A DNA stretch of 18,638 bases, taken from contig CAZYAI010000046.1 of NCBI GenBank assembly GCA_964645625.1, positions 1 to 18,638 on the forward strand. The letters are read 5' to 3'. Position numbers and translations under genes: made by a program. Positions within the stretch are counted from its first letter, which is position 1. Each line of letters begins with the position of its first letter. The notes under the pieces are model-generated. The model ran no database searches and was not told the origin of the DNA. It saw only the letters and a program-made list of their open reading frames with translations. The DNA comes from AB-137-C09 sp964645625. Lineage in GTDB: Bacteria; Pseudomonadota; Zetaproteobacteria; Mariprofundales; Mariprofundaceae. Of this stretch, positions 13,127 through 18,638 are shown one piece after another.

Positions 13127-13419
13127 ACGAAACCGCGAGCAAAACGCGCTAAGGATTGCACCACAAAAGCATCAATAAAATAGAGTACGATCAGCAGCAC
13201 AATGGGCGTCCAATCAACACCATAAAACGGTGGTACCCAACGGTAGAACGGGCGCAACATGGGTTCTGTAACTTGATGAATCAGCTTCACAATAGGATTA
13301 TAAGGGTCTGGCGATACCCAAGAGAGTACCGCTCGTGCAACTACGGCAAAAATAGCGAGTTGAATCAATAATCCCAATACGCCAGCCACCGCTTGCAAGA
13401 AATAGCCGAAGATATACAT
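13123..13419 (-). CDS. yggT: YggT family inner-membrane protein
   Basis: A 98-residue protein with two hydrophobic blocks (about 8-33 and 70-90) around the YggT signature: RAVLSWVSPDPYNPIVKLIHQVTEP (29-53, key residues W35, P38, N41-P42, T51-E52-P53), followed by RPFYRWVPP. Many relatives have a tandem duplication of this unit (~180 residues). This one has a single unit, as in several other phyla. The role is unclear; related proteins are implicated in osmotic tolerance and, in plastids and Gram-positives, in membrane organisation. The ATG shares one base with the proC stop. Confidence 0.92.
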   Translation of the reverse strand: MYIFGYFLQAVAGVLGLLIQLAIFAVVARAVLSWVSPDPYNPIVKLIHQVTEPMLRPFYRWVPPFYGVDWTPIVLLIVLYFIDAFVVQSLARFARGFV

Positions 13420-14219
13420 CAGCTCAACTCACGGGAACGACGTTCGGCGGCGCGTACACCTGAGCGCACGGCATCGGCAATGCCTTTTTCAAACATGCAA
13501 TCCAAGGCTGCCAACGTGGTTCCGCCAGGGCTGCTCACCTGTTCACGTAGGGTGGCAGCGGAACGTCCACTTTCTTTGAGCATCTTACCTGCACCCATGG
13601 CGGTTTGCGCCACCAACTGGGCAGCAACTTCTGGCGACAAGCCCATCGTTTCACCCGCGCCCTGCATCAGTTCGGCAAGCAAAAAGAAGTAAGCAGGTCC
13701 ACTGCCAGAAAGTGCCGTGACCGCGTTCATCATGCTTTCTTTTTCCACCCACGCAGTCTCGCCCACGCAGTTAAAAATATAATCAGCGCGTTGATGGTGC
13801 ACAGCATCGGCTTGGGTGAATAATACCGACATCCCTGCGCCCAATAGCGCGGGAGTATTTGGCATGACGCGCACCAGCGGAACGTGGGGTTGATTCAAGT
13901 CTTGTTGTAGTGAGTCAATGCTTTTACCCGCTGCAATGCTGATCACCGTTGTGTTGGCATCGACCGTAGCAAACCCTGATAGCACTTGCGCCATTTGTTG
14001 TGGTTTAACGGCAAGTACAACGGCATTGGCTTGTGCAATCGCGGTATTATTGTCGGCTTCGCTGTGAACGTGGTAGTGATCTTCCATATAGGTCAAACGT
14101 TCGCTATTGATGTCACTGATCGTAATGCGTGAGGCATCATGACCATGGCTGATAAGCCCAGCGATCAATGCTTCTGCCATGTTGCCAGCACCAATAAATG
14201 TGATGTTTAACTCTTTCAT
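13419..14219 (-). CDS. proC: Pyrroline-5-carboxylate reductase
   Basis: A 266-residue cytoplasmic NAD(P)H-dependent enzyme for the last step of proline synthesis, reducing 1-pyrroline-5-carboxylate to L-proline. The N-terminal Rossmann fold has FIGAGNMAEALIAG (8-21). AVKPQQM (70-76) and RVMPNTP (117-123) follow. The C-terminal dimerisation and active-site domain has ALSGSGPAYFF (169-179) and VSSPGGTT (228-235), the family signature. Length is normal. Its start overlaps the yggS stop by 4 bases and its stop overlaps yggT by 1 base, so expression is tightly coupled to the cluster. Confidence 0.97.
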   Translation of the reverse strand: MKELNITFIGAGNMAEALIAGLISHGHDASRITISDINSERLTYMEDHYHVHSEADNNTAIAQANAVVLAVKPQQMAQVLSGFATVDANTTVISIAAGKSIDSLQQDLNQPHVPLVRVMPNTPALLGAGMSVLFTQADAVHHQRADYIFNCVGETAWVEKESMMNAVTALSGSGPAYFFLLAELMQGAGETMGLSPEVAAQLVAQTAMGAGKMLKESGRSAATLREQVSSPGGTTLAALDCMFEKGIADAVRSGVRAAERRSRELS

Positions 14220-14842
14220 GTTTGCCTCGTTTGTTGATGGTTGAACAGCATACTACCAAGGCGCACCATGGTTGCACCTTCGGCGATGGCTGCCTGCCAA
14301 TCTTGACTCATACCCATGCTTAATTCTTTTATCACAACGCTCTGCGCATCACGACATTGCCGCAATGCCGCAAAGGTCGCCGCAGCGTCAGCCCCTTTGG
14401 CTGCCATGCCCATCAGTCCGATCAACTGAAGCTTGGGCATAGTCTGTACAGCTGTAATTAGTTCAGGAAGTTGGGCAGGCTCTACGCCGTGTTTTTGTAC
14501 TTCGGCTGAGATGTTCACTTGAATCAATACAGGTAAACGCCGCCCTTCAATATGGCGAGCTACCGCTTCAGCCGTCTCAACATCACACAAGGAGTGCCAA
14601 TAGGCAGCGTGTCTTGCGATGTATTTGGCTTTGTTTTTTTGCAAGGAACCAATCATATGCCAGCGGCATTGTGGCCAACGTTGCGCACGATCACGCAATT
14701 GTTGCGGGCGTGATTCACCAAAATCACGTTGGCCATCATCAATCAACGCCTGTACCGCTGCATCATCGGCATATTTACTGGCGGCGATTAAACGCACGCC
14801 TTGTTGTGTTAGGCGTTGGCGTAAATGTTTGCAGTCAGGCAT
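14216..14842 (-). CDS. yggS: YggS/PLPBP family PLP-binding protein
   Basis: A 208-residue PLP-binding TIM-barrel-like protein that maintains the vitamin B6 and amino-acid pools; no catalytic reaction is established for the family. Motifs are LIAASKY with the PLP-lysine K23, FGESRPQQ (41-48, usually FGENY.QE), WHMIGSLQKNK (61-71), VLIQVNIS, LIGLMGMA and ELSMGMSQDWQAAIAEGATMVRLGS near the end. A TTG at 14857 in the same frame would add five residues. I chose the ATG at 14842, 2 bases after the recR stop. The N-terminal helix before the first strand is shorter than in most relatives (~225-235 residues), so this is a trimmed version. Confidence 0.93.
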   Translation of the reverse strand: MPDCKHLRQRLTQQGVRLIAASKYADDAAVQALIDDGQRDFGESRPQQLRDRAQRWPQCRWHMIGSLQKNKAKYIARHAAYWHSLCDVETAEAVARHIEGRRLPVLIQVNISAEVQKHGVEPAQLPELITAVQTMPKLQLIGLMGMAAKGADAAATFAALRQCRDAQSVVIKELSMGMSQDWQAAIAEGATMVRLGSMLFNHQQTRQT

Positions 14843-14844
14843 GC

Positions 14845-15459
14845 TTATGCTTGCCAATGGATGCGCTGGTTTAAGGCGCGGCTCAACGTATGTTGATCCA
14901 AGTATTCCAATTCGCCACCTTCGGGAACACCACGGGCGATGCGCGACATGGTCACTTCCTTATCGGCATAGCGACGCGCTAAAAAATGCGCGCTGGCTTC
15001 GCCATCGACGGTGGCACTGGTCGCCAAAATCAATTCGCGTACATCGCCTTGCGCCACACGTTGATCTAATCCCGCAAGGTTTAGTTCATCAGGCCCCATG
15101 CCATCAATGGGGGATAGGCGACCATGCAGCACGTGGTACACGCCATTAAATGCCTGACCACGTTCTAACATCAATACATCCACAGCTTGCTCGACCACGC
15201 AGATCAAACCATGATCACGGCGGGGATGTTGGCACATACCGCATTGCCCTGTTTCGGCAAAGCAACCGCATTGTGGGCAAAAAACCACTTGCTCATGCAA
15301 CTGCGTCAGACTGTTTGCCAATAAGGCAACATCATCTTGTGGGCGAGCCAAAAGGTTCAATGCCATACGCATGGCGGATTTTGGACCAATGCCTGGCAAG
15401 GATGCCAATTGCTCCACCAAGGCTGCCATAGCGCGAGGCATGCCTGGGAAGCCGAGCAT
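14845..15459 (-). CDS. recR: Recombination mediator RecR
   Basis: A 204-residue DNA-repair protein. With RecF and RecO it loads RecA at single-strand gaps. Domains in order: an N-terminal helix-hairpin-helix LPGIGPKSA (21-29); a zinc finger with C61, C64, C73 and C76; a Toprim domain starting LICVVEQAVDVLMLE (85-99) and containing SPIDGMGPDEL (116-126) and ILATSATVDGEASAHFLA (144-161); and the C-terminal Walker-B-like GELEYLDQHTLSRALNQR (182-199). Length matches E. coli RecR (~201). It directly follows ybaB with a one-base overlap, the arrangement conserved in many bacteria. Confidence 0.97.
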   Translation of the reverse strand: MLGFPGMPRAMAALVEQLASLPGIGPKSAMRMALNLLARPQDDVALLANSLTQLHEQVVFCPQCGCFAETGQCGMCQHPRRDHGLICVVEQAVDVLMLERGQAFNGVYHVLHGRLSPIDGMGPDELNLAGLDQRVAQGDVRELILATSATVDGEASAHFLARRYADKEVTMSRIARGVPEGGELEYLDQHTLSRALNQRIHWQA

Positions 15460-15773
15460 TACAGGCTAAAACCTGGTGGTAAGGGCATACCCGCCATCAT
15501 ATCTTTTTGTTTTGCCTTGTTTTGTTGATCCACCAATTCTGCTGCATGATTGCATGCAGCGGCAACCAAGTCTTCGATCATGCCTTTGTCTTGCTCTGCC
15601 CATAGGCTGTCTTCGATCATCACGCGGCTAACATGATGTTCGCCATTCATGGTAACGCTGACCATGCCGCCACCAGCTTCGCCAGTGACTTGAAGTGCTG
15701 CCAATTCTTCTTGCATTTCTTTCATACGCGCTTGCATTTGCTGCGCTTGTTTCATCATTTTGCCAATATTCAA
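15459..15773 (-). CDS. ybaB: YbaB/EbfC nucleoid-associated protein
   Basis: A 104-residue small DNA-binding protein that forms dimers. The N-terminus MNIGKMMKQAQQMQARMKEM (1-20) is a long amphipathic helix typical of the family. The beta core has VTGEAGGGMVSVTMNGEHHV (29-48), and the C-terminal helix has DLVAAACNHAAELVDQQNK. YbaB/EbfC is nucleoid-associated and its gene usually sits next to recR, as here (stop and start share a base). The ATG at 15773 has GGGAG 8 bases upstream. A 10-bp perfect hairpin lies just upstream of that, in the gap after trmFO. Confidence 0.95.
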   Translation of the reverse strand: MNIGKMMKQAQQMQARMKEMQEELAALQVTGEAGGGMVSVTMNGEHHVSRVMIEDSLWAEQDKGMIEDLVAAACNHAAELVDQQNKAKQKDMMAGMPLPPGFSL

Positions 15774-15790
15774 AAGAACTCCCTTTTTTT

Positions 15791-15815
15791 AATTACGAAT
15801 GATGAATTCGTAATT
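15791..15815. repeat. 10-bp perfect hairpin between trmFO and ybaB
   Basis: AATTACGAAT (15791-15800), loop gatga, ATTCGTAATT (15806-15815). On the minus-strand mRNA it forms 1 base after the trmFO stop and is followed by A7 and the ybaB Shine-Dalgarno. The following run is A rather than T, so it is not a terminator in the direction of transcription. It could protect the trmFO message or adjust ybaB translation. Confidence 0.65.
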
Positions 15816-15816
15816 C

Positions 15817-17151
15817 CTATTCACCCAGCCATTGTTGTAATGTTTCTATGGCTCGTTCAGATACAGCTAGCCGTCGTTCTGACTTACCAAGGCGGCGTTT
15901 GCCTTCGCGTTTAGGGCCAGGCGGTAGTAAACCAAAGTTAATATTCATCGGTTGAAAGTCTTCTACGCGTGTGCCAGATACGTGCGCCAGCAACGCACCA
16001 TGCGCCGTGGTTTCTGGTGGTATAGCGGGCTCGTGCCCAGCCATGATGTCTGCCACAAAACGACCTGCCATCAGTCCACTGGCAGCGGATTCTACGTAGC
16101 CTTCCACCCCCGTCATTTGCCCTGCAAAGAGAATCCGTGGTTCTGCTTTGAAGCGTAATGCAGTATCCAACAGCGCGGGTGATTTGATAAAGGTATTGCG
16201 ATGCAAAGAACCCAAGCGGAAAAATTCGGCATCTTCTAGCCCAGGAATCATGCGAAAAACCCGTTGCTGTTCGCCATATTTCATCTTGGTTTGGAAGCCG
16301 ACCATATTCATCAGTGATTTGGCACGATTATCTTGCCGTAGTTGCACCACAGCGTGGAATACCTCGCCTGTTTCTGGATGCTCTAAGCCAACGGGCTTCA
16401 TCGGACCAAAGCGCGGGGTTTCTCGTCCGCGTTCAGCCATGACTTCAATGGGCATGCAACCATCAAAAAATGGTACATCCTCAAAACCTTTGAATGCCAT
16501 TTTTTCGGCTGCTAATAGGGCATCAATAAACGCTTCGTACTGCGCCTGATTCATGGGGCAGTTGAGGTAGTCACCTGCTTCGCCTGGCTGTACATTTTTG
16601 TCGTAACGCGACTTCCAATAGGCGACATCGGTGTTAATAGATTCGGCATCGACGACAGGGGCAATCGCATCAAAAAAGCTGAGCTGAGACTCACCCGTGC
16701 GCCGTTCAATCGCTTGGTACAAGGCATCAGAGGTTAATGGTCCAGTGGCAACAATGACCAGCCCTTGGTCAGGAATATCATGCAATTCTTCGCGGAAGAT
16801 GGTGATCTGAGGGTGTTGTTGCAGGGCATCGCTGACGTAGCTGCTAAACTGCTCTCTATCGACAGCCAAAGCACCACCGGCAGGAATGCGGCAGGCATCA
16901 GCAGCGCGCATAATCAGGGAATCCATCATGCGCATTTCTTGATGCAATAGACCTACAGCATTGCCCAAATGGTCGGCGCGAAAGGAGTTGGAACAAACCA
17001 ACTCGGCACAATTGGCAGTGTGGTGCGCAGGCGTGGAGCGTGTGGGTCGCATCTCGTAGAGGTGAACGGACACGCCACGCTGTGCCAATTGCCAAGCCGC
17101 TTCGGAGCCAGCTAAGCCAGCTCCGATAATGGTAACGAAGGAACTACTCAC
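15817..17151 (-). CDS. trmFO: Folate/FAD-dependent tRNA (uracil-54-C5)-methyltransferase
   Basis: A 444-residue flavoprotein that makes ribothymidine at position 54 of tRNA, using methylene-tetrahydrofolate as carbon donor and NAD(P)H with FAD as reductant. The N-terminal Rossmann motif is IIGAGLAGSEAAWQLAQRG (8-26). ELVCSNSFRADHLGNAVGLL (50-69) holds the catalytic C53, matching the numbering of B. subtilis TrmFO. The second conserved cysteine is C232 in FFDGCMPIEVMAERG (228-242). Further family blocks are FGPMKPVGL, GFQTKMKYGEQ and FAGQMTGVEGYVESAASG. Enterobacteria use SAM-dependent TrmA instead, so this points to another lineage. Its start overlaps the upstream lipoprotein stop by 4 bases. 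Confidence 0.97.
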   Translation of the reverse strand: MSSSFVTIIGAGLAGSEAAWQLAQRGVSVHLYEMRPTRSTPAHHTANCAELVCSNSFRADHLGNAVGLLHQEMRMMDSLIMRAADACRIPAGGALAVDREQFSSYVSDALQQHPQITIFREELHDIPDQGLVIVATGPLTSDALYQAIERRTGESQLSFFDAIAPVVDAESINTDVAYWKSRYDKNVQPGEAGDYLNCPMNQAQYEAFIDALLAAEKMAFKGFEDVPFFDGCMPIEVMAERGRETPRFGPMKPVGLEHPETGEVFHAVVQLRQDNRAKSLMNMVGFQTKMKYGEQQRVFRMIPGLEDAEFFRLGSLHRNTFIKSPALLDTALRFKAEPRILFAGQMTGVEGYVESAASGLMAGRFVADIMAGHEPAIPPETTAHGALLAHVSGTRVEDFQPMNINFGLLPPGPKREGKRRLGKSERRLAVSERAIETLQQWLGE

Positions 17152-17816
17152 TGGGCGATGGAGGGCAGTCTTTCCTCAACGCGGCTGAATACTTCATCGG
17201 CATACTTGCGTTGGAACTTCTTGTTTACCCAGTGGCTGCCCATAAAGGCTTGACCAATCGTGCGTACTTCCAAACGTGTTTTGTCAGCACTGCCATCGCT
17301 TGGCTGCAAACGCATGACTCGCACAATATGACGGTAACGAAAGGCACGAGCATTACTGCCAAAGAAATTCATGCCTTTGATGAAGCTATTATCATTGGCG
17401 TTGTTGGCATCGGTGCGCACCCAGTCAGTGGTGATCGTACCACTGGGGGAATCCACACTGTCCACAGGAAGGTTTAATGCCGTTAAAGCATCAACAGCGG
17501 CAGAGAATACGGTGCCAGCATCGGCATTGTAGGCTTTTGCATCCAAAGCAACGCGTTTTCCAGCAACCTGCTTTTGGTAACGCTCAGGCATTTCTTGCTT
17601 GCTTGCTACCTGTTCGCTATGTGGCAGTGCGACTTTACCACGTAACTCAGGTGGTACTTCCAATGCAGGTTGTACTTTTGCTTGTGCCTCTTTTTGTGCT
17701 GCTGGGCTACCTTTAGCACCTTCATCAACGCCCCAAAACATTTTGGGCGCGCTCGAACAAGCACTAAAAGCAACGGCGACAATCGCTAATAGCGGGAATA
17801 GGGTTGTATTTCTCAT
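17148..17816 (-). CDS. BamC-like outer-membrane lipoprotein
   Basis: A 222-residue lipoprotein. Residues 1-20 are a type II signal peptide ending in the lipobox FSAC, so C20 should be the lipidated cysteine. Next to it comes a flexible linker with LEVPPEL (52-58) and ERYQKQV (78-84), resembling the N-terminal 'VPP.L' segment of BamC that lies on BamD. A single alpha/beta domain (~90-222) follows, with a helix-rich pattern and SGTITTDWVRT (124-134), as in BamC/NlpB helix-grip domains. E. coli BamC (~344) has two such domains, so this is shorter. The role would be an accessory part of the outer-membrane beta-barrel assembly machine. The call is at family level only; a different envelope lipoprotein is possible. 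Confidence 0.68.
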   Translation of the reverse strand: MRNTTLFPLLAIVAVAFSACSSAPKMFWGVDEGAKGSPAAQKEAQAKVQPALEVPPELRGKVALPHSEQVASKQEMPERYQKQVAGKRVALDAKAYNADAGTVFSAAVDALTALNLPVDSVDSPSGTITTDWVRTDANNANDNSFIKGMNFFGSNARAFRYRHIVRVMRLQPSDGSADKTRLEVRTIGQAFMGSHWVNKKFQRKYADEVFSRVEERLPSIAQ

Positions 17817-17859
17817 GGCGCGGGATTCAAGCGGTGTGCAGCAATCGCGTCAAGTACAA

Positions 17860-18423
17860 TCACGCCGCAGGACCACTGGAAACCAATACTTTCGCAGGGC
17901 GGATCAAGCGACCATGCAGGGTATAACCCGCGCAATGCTGTGCTACGACTGTACCTTCTGCTTCTTCGGCAGGCATTTTCGATAGGGCTTCATGCTTGTG
18001 CGGATCAAATTGTTCGCCCATCGCATCAATGCGCTCCATATCAAACTTACCCATGACACCATGCCATGCGTCCAAGGTCAGCTGTATGCCGTCACGCATG
18101 CCTTGTTCGTTACCTGCTTCCACTGCCAAGGCACGTTCTAGGTTATCCACTACATCAAGTAGGTCGGTGGCAAAACGTTCAACAGCAAACTTGCGAGCGT
18201 CAGCAATTTCTTTGGCGGTGCGACGACGAATGTTTTCTGTTTCTGCTTTTGAACGCAGCAATTGATCCTTCATGGCAGCCAGTTCTTCTTGCGCCTCAGC
18301 AAGTGGGTCAGCGGCAACCGCTTCGGCTTCTACAGCCTCGCCTTCTGCAGCTTCTGCTTCAACAATAACTTCTTCTACTGTCGGTTCTTGCTCTGTTACT
18401 GGTTCTTTTTGTTGATCATTCAT
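17860..18423 (-). CDS. grpE: Nucleotide exchange factor GrpE
   Basis: A 187-residue cochaperone that speeds ADP release from DnaK. Residues 1-~45 are very acidic and Ala/Glu-rich. A long coiled-coil dimerisation helix spans ~42-90, with SKAETENIRRRTAKE (58-72). The C-terminal beta domain carries the GrpE signature, from FDPHKHEALSKM through GTVVAQHCAGYTLHGRLIRPAKVLVS, key residues being G-Y and R-P-A. Three in-frame ATGs exist (18453, 18432, 18423). I chose 18423 because a GGAG Shine-Dalgarno sits 9 bases before it and would abut the 18432 codon. No dnaK or dnaJ follows; the next gene is the BamC-like lipoprotein after 43 bases. Confidence 0.95.
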   Translation of the reverse strand: MNDQQKEPVTEQEPTVEEVIVEAEAAEGEAVEAEAVAADPLAEAQEELAAMKDQLLRSKAETENIRRRTAKEIADARKFAVERFATDLLDVVDNLERALAVEAGNEQGMRDGIQLTLDAWHGVMGKFDMERIDAMGEQFDPHKHEALSKMPAEEAEGTVVAQHCAGYTLHGRLIRPAKVLVSSGPAA

Positions 18424-18638
18424 CAGTGTCATCTCCAAAGGTGAAACTATCATAAGTGGGTGTGCGGAATGCGTTTAGGAAGGGAATGTCTCATTTCCAC
18501 TTCTAAACGTGCTTGTATTCCTGCTTGTTGTGTTGCGTCCGCTACTTAGGGTTCGTTCACATTGTTTTCAAGCTTTGTAGTGCGCGCTGGTGTGATAAGT
18601 AGCCGCCCATAATTATTTTAACATTTTGTACCTTGTCT
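18424..18638. other. Region upstream of grpE
   Basis: I see no convincing gene here. It holds the grpE Shine-Dalgarno and the candidate heat-shock promoter. A minus-strand reading frame is open from the window edge to a stop near 18558 (about 26 codons). It could be the tail of an upstream gene such as hrcA, but shows no recognisable motif. Confidence 0.4.
18544..18572 (-). promoter_or_regulatory. Candidate heat-shock (sigma-32) promoter for grpE
   Basis: On the minus strand CTTGAAA (18566-18572) is an exact match to the sigma-32 -35 element. CCCTAAGT (18544-18551) partly matches the -10 consensus CCCCATNT, with a 14-base spacer. It lies about 120 bases upstream of the grpE start. No CIRCE element is seen in the 215 bases upstream of grpE. 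Confidence 0.45.

Noticed and set aside
14843..14857. TTG start for yggS at 14857
   Set aside because: It adds five residues inside the recR end. The ATG at 14842, 2 bases after the recR stop, is the simpler choice, though a TTG start cannot be excluded.
18558..18637. Open minus-strand frame at the right edge as the end of hrcA
   Set aside because: About 26 codons with no recognisable HrcA C-terminal pattern; too short to support a call.

Overview
The window looks like ordinary chromosome from a Gram-negative proteobacterium. An LPS heptose gene (gmhA-like), an outer-membrane-type lipoprotein resembling BamC, and the yggS-proC-yggT-yggU cluster support this. A folate-type trmFO in the same block is not typical of enterobacteria and suggests a more distant lineage. 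Zetaproteobacteria would fit, but the sequence alone does not prove a lineage. All 19 complete genes and the one partial gene I call lie on the minus strand, so the window reads biologically from right to left.

Right block (18.6 to 12.8 kb): grpE, with a candidate heat-shock promoter, is followed by a BamC-like lipoprotein, trmFO, ybaB, recR, yggS, proC, yggT and yggU. The genes are mostly coupled by 1 to 4 base overlaps, with gaps only after grpE and before ybaB. The block covers protein folding, envelope assembly, tRNA modification, recombinational repair, PLP homeostasis and proline synthesis. A gap with an inverted pair of REP-like hairpins separates it from polA (DNA polymerase I with intact 5' nuclease, proofreading and polymerase motifs). 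Downstream of polA are two more copies of the same repeat family.

Middle block (9.6 to 5.0 kb): nhaA (Na+/H+ antiporter), a PPK2 polyphosphate kinase and a small 71-residue protein of unknown function form a tight three-gene operon with its own candidate promoter. A strongly folded nested inverted repeat follows. Next is a large signalling protein that combines a zinc ribbon, a Ser/Thr kinase and an HDOD domain.

Between that kinase and aroB is a 359-base intergenic region. It holds an unusual cluster of DnaA-box sequences: three same-strand boxes at exactly 12-base steps, one inverted box and one outlying box, next to an AT-rich stretch. It is a candidate replication origin or other DnaA-binding site and is the most interesting non-coding feature here.

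Left block (4.7 to 0.37 kb): aroB (shikimate pathway), yciB (septation/envelope membrane protein), a GmhA/DiaA-type sugar isomerase, a protein resembling a deoxyhypusine-synthase-like family, and a divergent Na+/Ca2+-exchanger-like membrane protein. The last four form a compact group. At the left edge, cut by the window, is a small secreted protein built from a Cys-containing hexapeptide (NPCEAA) repeated by an 18-base tandem repeat. It is probably the least described protein here.
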